Below, piece after piece: positions 1 through 12,477 of a stretch of 64,000 nucleotides of DNA (positions are counted from its first letter, which is position 1; each line of letters opens with the position of its first letter). This DNA is from Calliopum simillimum (Eukaryota; Arthropoda; Insecta; Diptera; Lauxaniidae), in the NCBI GenBank assembly GCA_951812925.1, contig OX638369.1, positions 51,331,061 through 51,395,060 of the forward strand, written 5' to 3'. Made by a program: the position numbers and the translations under genes. The notes below the pieces were generated by a model. The model did no database searches. It worked only from the letters and a program-made list of their open reading frames with translations, and had not been told where the DNA came from.

Positions 1-604
1 TGATGAGAGCAAAAATGTTTATTAATTAACATAAATATGAGTATTTTTGTATGGGAGCACCCCTAGGGGGTGTAGATAGGGGGTAAGTATGTGGGGGTAA
101 GTCATACTTTTGAACAATGTAGGGGCAGCCTGGGGGTGGTGGAGGTCGATTTTATAAAAATGTCATGAAAATTAAGGCTTATATGGGAGCGACCCTAAGG
201 GGTGAAGATAGGAGGTAAGTATGTTCGGTGAAAATGTTGAGGTGAAAAATTTAATAGGGGTTGGTCATACATTTTACGCCTGTAAGTACAACTGGTTGGC
301 AGTAAGGAGCTTTTTTCAAAATTTTACCCCCGAAATTCGAACTTTGACTCAAATCTGGCAAGGGTTAGACCCACCCCACCCCCTCCAAATTTTGGCCCAC
401 TTACTTTTTCATCGAACCTCACATAAAAAACCACCGCAGGGTATAAAAATCGAAAAATTGTTATTAAGCCCATAGCTACTGTACATGAAAAAAACAAAAA
501 TAACGCATTCTTGCGTTAAATCGATGTATTTAACTATATGATCCTTATTTCGAAAATACATTATTTTTGGGAACTAATTTTTATTATATACATATGTATA
601 CGTA
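1..604. repeat. Dispersed AT-rich repeat, no gene
   Basis: No supported gene. Around 41-100 and 181-230 two related blocks repeat a 'tatgggagc...ccc' motif followed by a purine-rich 'gataggaggtaagtatg' stretch, so this looks like a degenerate tandem or dispersed repeat. Bases 481-550 closely resemble the arms of the foldback element nested in the LINE near 50963-51030 and 51930, so a fragment of that family is also present here. Open frames in this stretch show no recognisable protein. Confidence 0.45.
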
Positions 605-921
605 CAGTAGGTCCAAGCCAAAGTCGTACACCAAACAAACTATTTTTCAATGCCCCAAAACTAAGTACGCAAAAATAATTTAAGAAATTTGAAGTACATT
701 TTTAAATAGCATATTTAATCCTTCAATTCTAACAAAAAACCAAACTTGAAATGTTCCGTTATTTTTGAAAATAAATAAAAAGTTACAGAAATCAAGCATA
801 TTCAGTACCAAGGCCAAAGTCGTACACCTTAACAAAATTATAATTTTTACATTAGTTCAGTAATTATTGTACATTATTTTGTTTTTATTTGTCATGTTTA
901 GTCCCTTTGGCATCCTTTGAA

Positions 922-1074
922 TTAGTTTTTCACAATAGCTCTGATAAATTTTTTCCCATTTTCCATGAATACCCTTTTCAGTTCAGTTTTTGAACAAATA
1001 TTGTGCTGGCGAACTTTTGCGTCCAGATAATTCCACAAGATTTTAATAGCATTTATATCTGGACCCTGCGCCAT
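922..1074 (-). pseudogene. Tc1-like transposase C-terminal fragment
   Basis: The minus-strand frame from 1074 to a stop at 922 reads QGPDINAIKILWNYLD and continues to a basic C-terminus ending in KN and a stop. This matches the segment around the third catalytic position of Tc1-like transposases, where a PDxNxIExLW block is usual. Here the glutamate is lysine (PDINAIKILW), so the DDE triad is broken. The fragment lies in the left half of the head-to-head element. The assignment rests on motif recognition; there is no in-frame N-terminal part. Confidence 0.6.
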
Positions 1075-1424
1075 TGTTACGAATATATTTGGACAGTTCT
1101 ATTGAATCCATGATCTAATATTATAAGGAATATGTTTTCTTGGTAAATTACATATCACTAAATTGACCAAGTTTATCCTTCAATTGCAGTAAATTTAGTC
1201 TCAAAATGTTCAAATAAATCTTATGATCTTTACTTCCATCAACAAAATGGATTATTTTAGGCCCAGCTGCTGAAAAGAGCTCCAAACCATTAGTGAACCA
1301 CCTTCATGTTTTATATTTGGTAAAACGTTTTTCTTTAATAAAGAAGAAGCATCAAGAGGCTCGGTTGCTGTTTGGTAAAACTCACTGACATAAAGATTTT
1401 TTCTTTTGGAAAAATGTCCTCTTC

Positions 1425-1637
1425 TTGAATGAAAGTAAGATTAATACTTTTGGATCAGACGGCAGACCATACATATGGAGAAAACCAACTGAAGCACCTT
1501 GTTCGAAAAACCTTAAGCCATATGTAAAACTTGACGGTGGTTCACTAATGGTTTGGGGCTCTATTTCAGCAGCTGGGCCTGGAATACTCCATTTTGTTGA
1601 TAGTAGTAAGGATCATAAGATGTATTTGAACATTTAG
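1425..1637 (+). pseudogene. Tc1-like transposase central fragment
   Basis: About 70 residues read NESKINTFGSDG, then a VWRKP-type block (IWRKP), then GGSLMVWGSISAAGPG. These are the central DDE-domain blocks of Tc1-like transposases (ESKxNxFGSDG, GGGSxMVWG). The first catalytic aspartate should lie just before 'ESK', where the frame here has asparagine. The frame ends in TAG shortly after the block, and no N-terminal DNA-binding domain is joined to it. It is the plus-strand counterpart of the fragment at 922-1074. Confidence 0.65.
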
Positions 1638-1978
1638 AGACTAAATTTATTGCAATATAAGGATAAACTTTGTCAATGTAGTAATAGGTACTTTTAATAA
1701 GATAACGAAACAATTTTCTTATAATATGAGATCATGGATTCAATACAACTGTTCCAATGTATTCGTAACACTGGAGCAGGTGTTAAGGATTTCTATAACT
1801 TTTTATTTATTTACAAAAATAACGGAAAATTTCAAGTTTGGTTTTTTCTTAAAATTGAAAGATTAAGTAGGCTATTTAAAAATGCACTTCAAATTTCTTA
1901 AATTATTTTTGCGTACTTAGTTTTGGGGCATTGAAAAATAGTTTGTTTGGTGTACGACTTTGGCTTGGACCTACTGTA

Positions 1979-2224
1979 TATGAAAAAGATTTTTAAACTT
2001 TTGTTTTAAAAGTTATTTTAAGTATAAGATTTTTTTTAACTTTTTGAAATTCAGACTAGAGAACTTTAAACCTTTATTGTCTAAAGAAAAAGTTTATGTA
2101 CACGAAGGGACGTTTCAAGTCCACGAAATGGGAATAAGGAGTGGAAAAAAACATACAAATTTAATTTCCTCTTCAATATATTTTTTCTGCTACCCTAATA
2201 TAATTTTCATTTAATTTTCGAGCA
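1979..2224. other. No gene seen
   Basis: AT-rich sequence between the Tc1-like element and a short minisatellite. I see no coding or structural feature. Confidence 0.3.
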
Positions 2225-2330
2225 AGCGATAACTAGCTTCACGCGATAACGAGCGACAAGCGATAACGAGCGACAAGCGATAACGAGCGACAAGCGATAG
2301 CAAGCAACGTCAAGCCATCGCGAGCGACAA
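2225..2330. repeat. 17-bp minisatellite (GATAACGAGCGACAAGC)n
   Basis: About five or six tandem, partly degenerate copies of a 17-bp unit, GATAACGAGCGACAAGC, run from about 2225 to 2330. It is GC-richer than its surroundings. An open frame across it on the minus strand is a product of the repeat and is not taken as a gene. Confidence 0.75.
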
Positions 2331-3650
2331 TAATCTGCAACCAAAATGTTTTGACTTTATTTAAATCGCGCGTAAACGTCATGTAAGAACATTGAAATAT
2401 TCCATAAAAAACCTGGAGACCTACCCCTGCTCGCTCGACAATCTGATCTGATAATTTTAATCGTTGTTTTTTACTCATAGCTATTTTTTGTGATGGAATT
2501 CATATCTTGCCGCCTCCAATTTTCATGCTTTCAAAATAATAAATTTACCTTAGGACTCTTACTTTCCCAGTTATGATCCTTTGAAGAGAAGGTATATCAG
2601 CCCCCCATACAAAGGAGGAAATATTTTGGGTGCGTGGCATCGCCCATTTGTCATTCCCTTTAATGGCACTAACACCCTGCCATATTTTAACTCATTTTGA
2701 GTGTATTTTGGCTATAAATCGGTTTCTCGATACTAATACCATTTCATCCATTGTATGGGGCTGAAATACCTTATCTTCAAAGGATCATAACTCGGAAAAT
2801 AAGAGTCACATTGGAAAAATCTGAAAGAATATTTTGAGAAGGAGGAGTGTGGCTATTTGATGCCATTAATAAAAAAGAGTTTCATCTTTCCTGTAGCTGT
2901 GCTATACGACTGAACACAGTATTTTCTTCCACTTCAAGCAAGGATATTTGGAAATTCTGCAGATATAATGACAATGCTGGTGATAAAGACAGATTCAGCG
3001 TCGAGAAGGACATAAGACTGCACATAAAAAAAAAAGTTCATTCCCTTTTCTTTGTACCTGAGTAATTAACCAAAATTTTTACTTATGTAGAAAAGTGGGC
3101 GTGGCAATTATTGAACAACGACTACTTTTCGTTATGCTTTAGATACTCATGAACCTGACCCGCATACCAAATTACGAGTTTTACTTGTATGGGGGGTTCC
3201 ACGCCCACCGGCGATATTTCATCCACTTTCAATTTGTAGGAGCCTAATAGCAAGTAGACTCCTTACATTTTAATTTAGAAAGATTGCTTTGGTGGTTTCC
3301 TTTTTATAGGTGCCACGCCCTTCAGCGAGTTTTCCAAGTATAACGGAACAACACATCCTTGTTTCTAGTAGAAACATCTCCTTAATTTTTATTAAAATTG
3401 TTGGAGCTGTTTTTAAGTAATATTAAAGCACAATTTTCAATGGTTAAAAAGTGGAAAGTGGAAAGTATTGACCTAAAGCGTTGTAATTCTGACTGCCGCT
3501 TTTTCGTCAGTCATCAGTCAGCGGCCATATTTTTCTTTTTGACTGATAGTGTGACGTCACAACGAAAATGGGTGTTTGAACTTAAAACATAAATTAGGGT
3601 TTGACCGCTACAAACAATTTTTCAAAACGAACCGGATTGATGGTGTGCAC
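2331..3650. other. Degenerate dispersed repeat region
   Basis: No gene supported. Phrases such as 'ccttatcttcaaaggatcataactcgg' (as sense or inverted variants near 2575-2600 and 2770-2800) and 'gccacgccc' recur here and again near 26440-26960, which indicates an old dispersed repeat family. Short open frames (for example 2847-3065) lack any recognisable motif. Confidence 0.35.
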
Positions 3651-4740
3651 TTGCTGTCATATTCTCATCAGTCACTTTGCAGTAAACTTCTTAGCCCCCC
3701 ATTCCTATTGGGATAGTGGACAGCATTAAAAAAGTGTGTTAGTAATTCTATGCATATGTTTGTGTATCTTCTGACTGTGAGTGTGTAAGTATGCGTATTT
3801 GTGCATCGATGTATGTGTGTGCGTGATTGACAGGTTTTTCCTTCAACAATCAACGTATGTAAAGCAAAAATGAAAACAGAAAAAAAAATTCTTGTTTAAA
3901 TTGAAATTGTCAACATGACAAATGCAGCCAAAGGACTTGGACATTTTTTTTTCTTCGTTTCCAGCTTTATGTTATTGTTGGGCATTAAAAAAAAGTAAAA
4001 AGCACCAGCAAAGGCAACAGAAGAAGAAGCTGCAGAGTCACTGAAATCAACCATAAAAATAACAACAGCAAATAAAATTGCTCTGGTCGATAAACCAAAT
4101 AAATATTTGTTTGTCTTGTCCATGCGGCGGCAGCAGCAACAGCCTGCGCATCAGTAAGGATTCAGGATTTAAGCAAGGATATACGGATTAAGAAAACAAA
4201 AAAGTTGGACAACAACAACAACAACACCAACAACAACAACAGTAACAGCAATTGGTTGAAAAACATTTAAATGCCTTTTGGCGAGGATGCAAACGTTTAA
4301 GGATTTGATTTCTTTAGATTCTCAGTAGCAATAAGGATTTGGTTTGGCTTTTTATTATTTGAATTTGAAATCGTGACTCAATTTAAATAAATAAAATATT
4401 GAAATTGTTTATGTTACGGGTTTGTTTTTTGTTATTATTGTTGTTGCTGTTTTGGCACAACTTTTACTGCAGGCATCATATGACATTTAAATTCTTAAGC
4501 TTTTTAATTCGACTTTTTTTGTTGTTGTTGTTGTCGTTATTTATAATGGTGCAACTTTAGTATTTAATGTGCAAAATTGTTAACCCATTTTTGACTGCAG
4601 TTGCTTTAGATGTTCCATAATATTTTCGAACATATAGAAGAACTGCTGCTATTGTGGTAAAGCTAATGTTTAGGTGGAATTTGAAAGATAACCTTTAAAT
4701 CAATTTCAGCCAATTTTTTTGTATGATAATCATTGAAGTA
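3651..4740. other. Low-copy-looking noncoding DNA with CAA and GT microsatellites
   Basis: This stretch lacks the repeat signatures seen elsewhere. It contains a GT-rich tract about 3760-3830 and a CAA/CAG-type trinucleotide tract about 4205-4250, with a complementary GTT tract about 4520-4535. Such tracts are common in fly introns and intergenic regulatory DNA. No splice-linked coding exon could be recognised, so it may be intergenic or intronic DNA of an unseen gene. Confidence 0.35.
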
Positions 4741-6547
4741 TTGGCTACAAAATATATTTCAATAAAATGTGTGCAATTTCATTACAAAAAGTTATTAAGC
4801 AAAATCTGAAAAAAGTCAAAAAAGCTGTTTTCAAAAGTTGGGAGGTAATGTGGTATATATGGTGGCACAATGTGGTATATATACTGATCAGTACATGTAA
4901 AGTGGGCTGGTAATGTGGTACATATAAGTGGGGTAATGTGGTATACTTAACCATACAACCAAATATAAGGTTTGAATGGCTTGAAATAAGTTCATAATAA
5001 CATTTACATTGGTTCTCAAGCTCATAGTTTTTATAAAACGTAAACAGCAATCAAATAATGTTAAAAATAACAAGAAATGTTCATATACCCATTAGCGAAT
5101 CCCGACTATACCACACTGGCCAATTTTTAGAAATTACAAAATTCTAAAAATAAAATGGGAAACTTTGTGAATTTACATAGTTAAACACATATTTCGCAAT
5201 ACTTAGCACTTACCTTTATTGAATATAAATAAAACTTCACCAAAAAGCAACTTTTTGTTAACAAAATTTTTGCAAAAAATCCGGAAAAAAAATCACCGGA
5301 AAAATTTTGTTTGGTGCATGACAGCAACACATCCCTGGTTTTTCATGTTTTCTAATAGGATAAAAGCAGTGACGTTCGCATGTTCTTTCCCAATTCGGAG
5401 ATTTGCGACCATAGCACATTGAAAAACTATACCACAATAGCATCAGTTCCCCTAGTAACTTTTTAGCAAGGTATCGACAATTTTTTTTAAAAAATTCCAT
5501 TAAAACTTAAAACATTTTTTTATATTTTTTAATTAACAAAATACTGGGTGAAAAAGAATAAAAATTCCTAGTTATCGGGAGAAGGAAAAAATGTTCACCG
5601 ACCATCATTTTTAATCCTCAACATTTTTTTTCGAACATGTTACCCCTTTTTTCAATAAATTTAGTAGTATTTCACACAAAATAAGAAATTTTTGTTGAAA
5701 AAATATGGGTCGGACGTTCGATAGAAATGTTGTTTTTACTTAATTAATATGTTGAAGGAAAAAGTAACTAAAATCCCAAAAAAATTAAGAAATCGATATG
5801 ATTTGAATTAGTTTGTAAAGAAAGCTATTAGAACTTTCAATTACTTCATTAAATTATACGGATGAACGTTCTGTTTTCTAGTTATGTTGCTTCAAAAAAT
5901 AGCAAAAACAAAATATTTTTTGCTTTTTTTGATTAGGATATCTCAAAAACTATTTGAGATAGAGCAATTATAAAGCCAAACTCAAATTCAGCATAGCAAA
6001 CACATCGAAAATTACTATTTTTATTTTTTTTATTGTATTTTTTACATTTTTTTTATATAGTTATATATATGAGTAATGTTTTTTCCAAAATATGGTCAGC
6101 TATGTTTTCGGGTTTTGCATTTTTTGAACTTAAAATGAGTACCTATCGACAAACACAACTCCGGAAATCGATTTTTGCTGTTTTTACATCACAACTAATG
6201 GCTCTTCAAGACAGCCGTGTTGGATAGCCATAATCTCCTCTAACAAACTTTCCCTTGAAACTTTTTTAATTGGACCTTAACTCTCTCCTTTTTAAGCTTT
6301 TAAATAAAAGAACTCGACCGCCACACAGTGCGTTGAGCCCATACAAGCAATGGTCAAAAATAGAAGGAGTGGTTGGATATCGATGAAATTTGGTACTATA
6401 AGTAATTTGGGGTCGTTGAGCTCAAAAATGATCTCAGATTTGTTGTAAACTTTATAGTTTTGCTAAAAACCAGGTATTTAGGACGATTTTCTTAAGGTCC
6501 ATATATAACGATGATGAAAAAGTAATGTTTAATGTCAACAAATGAAA
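4741..6547. other. AT-rich intergenic DNA with a short tandem motif
   Basis: Between about 4845 and 4945 a 'ggtaatgtggtatatat' motif recurs about four times with variable spacing, and 5105-5115 and 5424-5440 hold related 'accaca' fragments, so a small degenerate tandem repeat is present. The rest is AT-rich with no recognisable coding region. Open frames at 4745-5050, 5219-5500 and 6033-6227 are compositionally random. Confidence 0.35.
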
Positions 6548-7656
6548 TGTCCCAGTGTGCCAAACGGACTCGTTTCGGATCCGTAACGGGTTCACATTTT
6601 CGTTCTTTTTATCCGTTACGGAATCCGTTACGTATCCGTTGCTGATCCGTTTGCGGGAAGGATTCCTAAAAAAAAAACGAATCGTTTTTTCTTCTTTTAT
6701 GGATCCGTTTCGAACCTGTAACGTACATCAAAAACGAATTCAAAACGGATTCGCTTTTAATAATGTTAATGCTGCTTATAAAAAAAAAGAAAACAGGGTG
6801 AAGCGCTTATTTTTAATTAAAAAAAACAAAATAACAAAAAAAAAAAAAAAAATTACTAGCCCGGCCGGGAGTCGAACGCAGGCTCCCGGGGTATTACTCT
6901 TTCATACACGAGACGTTAGACAACTAGGCTATTGGCCGATATAATGTTTGCTTAACTGATGTAGAGTTATTTGATGTTGAGATTTAAAGTTTGTATATTA
7001 AACAAATTTCTGTTGTTTTTTTATAAGTATTCTGTGTTGTTTTTCTTCCCTTCTTTTGATAAAAAATGTTATATGCTCAAATTTGGAATCAAAAACATTT
7101 TTTCAAACAGAGTTTAAAAAGTTTACAAAAAATCAACGCAATAAAATAAAAAGAAAAAAAAAAACAAATCAAAAAAATTTTTTTTATCATAAAAATTGAA
7201 TAAAGCTAATCCGTTTTGAGTTCGTATTTGAAGTATTTACGGAATCGAAACGGATTTGCCCAGGTTCGAATCCTACCAGAGGTGGATTTTTACCCATTAT
7301 TTTTCTTCCATTTTTTCTTTTTATTATTTTTTAATTGCTAATAGGCGCATCAAAACGGTTTTTTTCTGTAAATATACAGCATTAACATATTTAAAAGCAA
7401 ATCCGTTTTGAATTCGTTTTTACATAAGTTTCGGATTCGAAACGGGCCCGCACTGCGGAATTTAATTTTTTTTTATTCGCTAATAAGCGCTTCAAAATGT
7501 TTTTTTTTTTTTTTATCTAAACAAAGCGTTTTGAATTCGTTTTTGATGTACGTTACGGGTTCGAAATGGATCCGTTACCGCGGATTACGTTTTTTATACC
7601 TTTATGAACTCGTAATGGATTCGAAACGGATCCTCATCCGTTTTTGTGCACATTGG
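6548..7656. mobile_element. Foldback element A (GGATCCGTT-rich arms)
   Basis: The ends are inverted (TCCCAGTGTGC at the left, GCACATTGGGG at the right), and both arms are built from repeated variants of a 'cggatccgttacgggttcg' unit in opposite orientation. The middle is A/T homopolymer-rich and holds two segments with RNA polymerase III B-box-like sequence (about 6857-6938 minus, 7255-7290 plus). It encodes no transposase. The architecture, long inverted repeats made of short internal repeats, is that of foldback (FB) type DNA transposons. No clear target duplication was found. Confidence 0.65.
6857..6938 (-). ncRNA. tRNA-like sequence with A and B boxes (SINE-head type)
   Basis: On the minus strand the segment contains an A-box-like TAGCCTAGTTG and a B box GCGTTCGACTCCC, about 45 nt apart as in tRNA genes. 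TAGCC near the 5' side can pair with GGCTA at the 3' side, but a full cloverleaf does not form convincingly. A tRNA-derived element inside foldback element A is more likely than a functional tRNA gene. Confidence 0.4.
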
Positions 7657-8117
7657 GGTACGTAGTAGAAATAATGGTTTTTGTACTTGTGAGACTATTT
7701 GTGTTAATAAAAACAAAAACAAAATTTTCAACATAAATTTTATATTTCATACAAATTTTTCGTTTTAAGCATATTTTAAAAAAAGAAAAAAATATTTGTA
7801 GGACGAAGTAGGAAAAGTTATTTGCAGTTCTTGATTATACAGAATTCGAACTCGTAGATTAAGAAAAAAACGGCACTTATTTTTATAAGATTTGTTTTTT
7901 TTTTTCATCGAAATTTGTCAATTTCTGAAGTTTTTCATTTGATAATATCGTGTATTAAAATCACTACAATATATGAGGAATTCTCAAAAATTGTGGAATT
8001 CTGCAGTTTTTGAGGCACATTCACCAAACTTGGTGGAGAGGTCACTTTTTATATAAGAATCAAAAATTGGAAGGGTGCTTGTCAAAAAAAAAAAGTAAAA
8101 AAAGTTACGCATATAAA
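7657..8117. other. No gene seen
   Basis: AT-rich sequence between foldback elements; no coding or structural feature recognised. Confidence 0.3.
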
Positions 8118-8640
8118 TATGAAGCAAAACACGTCAAGTGTACCAGCTGAAAATTTTTTTGTCTCCGATTTCGCTCAAATTTGGCAATATAGTAGTCCTG
8201 ATATACAAAAACAATATTCCGGGAGGATTTGGTCCTAGTACCATTAATTGTTAAAATACAGGGTGTTGAAGTTGGCGTTTTTAGTGATTTTCATGAAAAG
8301 GTGTTTTTTCAAAAATTTAGAGCTTACACCAAAGTTTGTAAAGTAACTTGTCCCATTCATTTTTAAATGTTCTTTTTATAAAAAAATATTACATGGTGAA
8401 AAAAATTTTTTTTCACCGAAATATTTTAAACTTAAAAATACTTTTGAATTTTTTTTAAAAAAAACCCCTCTTAAATTTTTTTTAAAAGTACTTCAAATTA
8501 AAGCATAATTTAAAAGCTTTAAAATGATGTGTGACTCACGATGGTATTCGGTCGTTGGATGAGAGTTTTTGGCTTTTAAACGCCCACAGCAGGCAAAACT
8601 CTTTGTTTACTCAAGAGGAAGGCATCTTACGAAAAAAAAA
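8118..8640 (+). repeat. Solo arm of foldback family C
   Basis: This stretch matches the left arm of foldback element C (11371 onward), including the terminal 'caagtgtacc', the 'ctccgatttcgctcaaat' block and the 'gaggatttggtcct' block. It runs on through 'gcccacagcaggcaaaac' to 'ggaaggcatcttac', which is also found near 11775-11823. Only one orientation is present here, so it is a single arm or a truncated copy. Confidence 0.7.
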
Positions 8641-9006
8641 AATTTTCTAGTTTTATTTATTTACTCAAATATTATTTATAATAAAAAACTTTACTTCGCT
8701 TAGTTTAATCCAAAGACAAATTTTTGATAATTATTTGTTTAAGAGAACCCAAAACGAAGTGAATAAAACATGATTTTTTTGAAAAATATCTCAACTTTGA
8801 AGTTTCACAGCGTAGCCAAAACTGAGTTTTTCCCCTAAATATTTTGTTTTTATTTTATTGATGCAATTACCTGTCGATTGATACCAATATTATTAGGTTT
8901 CGAGTCACAAAAAATTTTGATTTTTGCCCACTAGCCAACGCAGTGTGCGCCATACAAAGAACTACATTATATTTGTAGCTGAATACCGTTTTAAAGCCAA
9001 GTAATA
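8641..9006. other. No gene seen
   Basis: AT-rich spacer between the solo foldback arm and foldback element B. Nothing recognisable. Confidence 0.3.
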
Positions 9007-10919
9007 CACGGTGGTTTTTAAAAAATTTCAACTTTTTGAAATACCACCCGCGATTTTTTTCGGGGATAGTGTTGGGGGACCCTTCTAGTATCAGAATCCG
9101 AGAACCGCGAAATCGAACGTCCAGCCGTTTTTTTTTTTTGACATTTTAGTTTTTTTAACGATTTTTGAGAATGTCTCGGATTTATATACATATTATGTAC
9201 ACATATATATGTATGTACGTACATATATATACTTGTATATGTATATATGTGTAATATATATACATGTATATATATATACATACATGCATACATACATATA
9301 AAAGGTATCGTTTCCGCACCATTTATTTTAAAAAAAAATCGGTTTTTTCGTATATAAAAAAACACAAACAAAAACCGGAAACGAAAATAGTCCTTCCAGA
9401 TGTGATTTTTGATGCTTAATCCGAATCCGGTCTTAGAATTGCTCTATTACTTCTGGACTTTGAGATATCCCTACATATATGTATAAAGGACACCACTTTT
9501 TTTCCTATTTTTGAAGTTATATAACAAGATAAGATAATATTATGCCGTTAAATCTGGTATGACAGTTAATAGCCCTAGTTTTTTTCTTGAAAACTCAATT
9601 AAACCGATAACGATATCTTTTTTTTTGTCGGAGATATCTTTACCTAAAAAGTTAAAAAAGTGCAAAAACGCGATTTTTGGCTATATTGGATGTTATATGC
9701 AGGACACACAAAATTCTTCTGTGAATTTCTATTACCAGAAACATTTAGTACTTTTTTTTGGCTTTCAATTGAGCTATTAAATGTTCATCTGCAATATTCC
9801 TCTACAAAGTTATGACCATTTAAAAATTACATTATGTAGTGCAAACTCACAGGGGTGCCACTAAAATATAGTGTACGAGTATTTCTTATATACGTATTGC
9901 TGCAACATGTCGTCTTAAAATAGTCATAACTTTTAAGAAAACTATTACAAGAGACCACTTGTTAGCTCATTTTGAAGATAAAGAATGGTTTTAAATATGT
10001 CGGTTAGTAAAAAAGAGCAGACGAGTTTCGTCCGTACTGTATACAACCTCAAATATAGCCGAAAACCGAGATTTTTCACTTTGAGTTTCATGGTGTGATT
10101 TTAAAGTTAACATAACTTTGCAGAGAAATATTGCAGATAAACATTTAATAGCTCAATTGAAAGCCAAAAGAAAGTACTAAATGCTTCTGGTAATAGAAAT
10201 TCACAGAAGAATTTTGTGTTTCCTGCATATAACATCCAATATAGCCAAAAATCGTGTTTTACCACTTTTTTAACATTTTAGGTAAAGATATCTCCGACAA
10301 AAAAAAAAAGATATCGTTATCGGTTTGATTGAGTTTTCAAGAAAAAAACTAGAGCTATTAACTGTCATACCAGATTTTACGGCATAATATTATCTTATCT
10401 TGTTATATAACTTCAAAAATAGGAAAAAAAGTGGTGTCCTTTATACATATATGTAAGGATATCTCAAAGTCCAGAAGTAATAGAGCAATTCTAAGACCGG
10501 ATTCGGATTAAGCATCAAAAATCACATCTGGAAGGACTATTTTCGTTTCCGGTTTTTGTTTGTGTTTTTCTTAAATACGAAAAAACCGATTTTTTTAAAA
10601 AATAAATGGTGCGGAAACGATACCTTTTATATGTATGTATGTATGTATGTATATATATATCCATATATATATAATACACATATATATACATACAAGTATA
10701 TATATGTACGTACATACATATATATGTGTACATAATATGTATATAAATCCGAGACATTCTCAAAAATGGTTAAAAAAACTAAAATGTCGAAAAAAAAACG
10801 GCTGGACGTTCGATTTCGCGGTTCCCGGATTCTGATACTAGAAGGGTCCCCCAACACTATCCCCGAAAAAAATCGCGGGTGGTATTTCAAAAAGTTGAAA
10901 TTTTTTAAAAACCACCGTG
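9007..10919. mobile_element. Foldback element B, arms about 820 bp
   Basis: The ends are inverted: CACGGTGGTTTTTA at 9007 and TAAAAACCACCGTG ending at 10919. The reverse-complement match continues through the arms (about 9007-9830 against about 10094-10919), including a TATA/CATA microsatellite in both arms (about 9178-9300 and 10640-10745). About 260 bp of unpaired sequence lies in the middle. Open frames in the arms are mirror images and contain no transposase motifs. It is probably a non-autonomous foldback or MITE-like DNA transposon. No obvious target duplication is seen. Confidence 0.75.
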
Positions 10920-11370
10920 AACACATACAAATTGTATGCCTTTACTTCAAAGGAACACGAAAAAAAAAGCACGTACTACTTTATATCTAATAAATTTTAC
11001 CAGAATTTTAGGTCAAAATAGTGGCAACTCCTCACTGGTGTAAATTTTACCTTTCTGATTTAGTCAATTCAGAATTTGCGAATGACCTTTGACCTTATTG
11101 TAAAGTTTAAGCAAAAAAAAAAAAAAAAATTAACCATAAAAAAATTATAAACTGCAAAAAAACAAACTGACCGCACTAAGATTCGAACCGTGGTTCGTCC
11201 GTATGATGGATAGAAACTACTGGCCCATATGATGAAAAGGTATAAAATTTGTATATAAAGCAAATGTCTGAAGAAACATAAATATTTTTACTAGAATTTT
11301 AATGTTAAATTGTAGATATATTTTTATGATATTTAGCTCACTGTTGAATTTAAATATTTAAATATTATGT
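10920..11370. other. Spacer with a tRNA-like segment
   Basis: AT-rich spacer between foldback elements B and C. Apart from the tRNA-like segment at 11160-11228 (own entry) nothing is recognised. Confidence 0.35.
11160..11228 (-). ncRNA. tRNA-like sequence with B box
   Basis: The minus strand carries an A-box-like TGGGCCAGTAG and a clear B box, GGTTCGAATCTTA. A full cloverleaf is not convincing and a long poly-A/T tract follows, as in tRNA-derived SINE heads. Confidence 0.4.
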
Positions 11371-12477
11371 ATATGAAGCACTCCACGCCAAGTGTACCAA
11401 AAAAAATTTTTTTTTTCTCCGATTTCGCTCAAATTTGGCAATATGGTAGATCCGATGTGCAAGAACAACAATCCGGGAAGATTTGGTCCTATTACCATTT
11501 GTTGTTAAAACATAGGGTGTTGAAAATGACGTTTTTGGTCATTTTCATGAAAAGGGTGTTTTTTAAAAAATTTATAGCTTACACTAAAGTTTGTAAATTT
11601 ATAAATCTAAGTTAATGGTCCCATTTATTTTTAAGTGTTCTTTTTATAAAAAAATATTTTTTGTTGAAAAAATTTTTTTTTCACCAAAATTTTTTACACT
11701 TAAAAATACTTTTGAATTTTTTTTAAAAAAAGCTCCCTTCGATTTTTTTTAAATGGGAGTTTATGGCTTTTGCACGCCCGCGGCAGGCAAAAATCTTTTT
11801 TTACTCGAGAGGAAAGCATCTTACATAAAAAGTGTACCAGGCAAAAAATCCTTAGAATCGTCTAAGGAATACGAGTGAGTTTTTTTGGAATTTTTTAAAA
11901 CTTTTATTTTTTTTGAATAATTTTTGAAAAATTTTCGCAAAAATTAGGTTTTGAAAGGAAAAAAAATTTTTTTTTTAACTTTTCAAAAAGTTCCAAAAAA
12001 AACCAAAAACCAAACTCCCATATGGCGTCCAAATCCCATCTTGAGTCATACATCATTTTAAAGCTTACAAATTATGCTTTAATTTTAAGTACTTTTAAAA
12101 AAATCGAAGGGGGCTTTTTTAAAAAAAAATTCAAAAATAATTTTTAATTGTAAAAAATTTTGGTGAAAAAATATTTTTTTCACCAAGAAATATTTTTTTG
12201 TAAAAAGAACACTTAAAAATAAATGGGACCATTAACTTAGATTTATCAATATACAAACTTTAGTGTAAGCTACAAATTTTTGAAAAAACACCCTTTTCAT
12301 GAAAATGACCAAAAACATCATTTTCAACACCCTATATTTTAACAACAAATGGTACTAGGACCAAATCCTCCCGGATTGTTGTTCTTGCACACCTGATCTA
12401 TCATATTGCCAAATTTTAGCGAAATCGGAGAAAAAAAAATTTTTTCTTTGGTATACTTGGCGTGGAGTTCTTCATAT
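11371..12477. mobile_element. Foldback element C
   Basis: Inverted ends (ATATGAAGCACTCCACGCC at left, GGCGTGGAGTTCTTCATAT at right) are followed by arms of about 400 bp that are reverse complements, including the block 'gatttcgctcaaatttggc' on the left and its complement near 12405-12430. The centre (about 11770-12000) is A/T homopolymer-rich and includes a small hairpin 'ccttagaatcgtctaagg' at about 11850. A related solo arm lies at 8118-8640. No coding capacity. Confidence 0.75.

Larger units (their letters stand above)
605..1976. mobile_element. Tc1/mariner-type element, two copies fused head to head
   Basis: The ends are long inverted repeats starting CAGTAGGTCCAAGCC, and the element is flanked by TA on both sides (603-604 and 1977-1978), the usual target duplication of Tc1/mariner elements. 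The two halves are reverse complements over most of their length: left about 605-1310, right about 1540-1976, with some 260 bp of the left half missing on the right. The left half encodes a transposase C-terminus on the minus strand and the right half a central transposase segment on the plus strand. The RNA would fold into a hairpin of several hundred base pairs. No intact transposase remains, so the copy could move only with enzyme supplied elsewhere. Confidence 0.8.
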
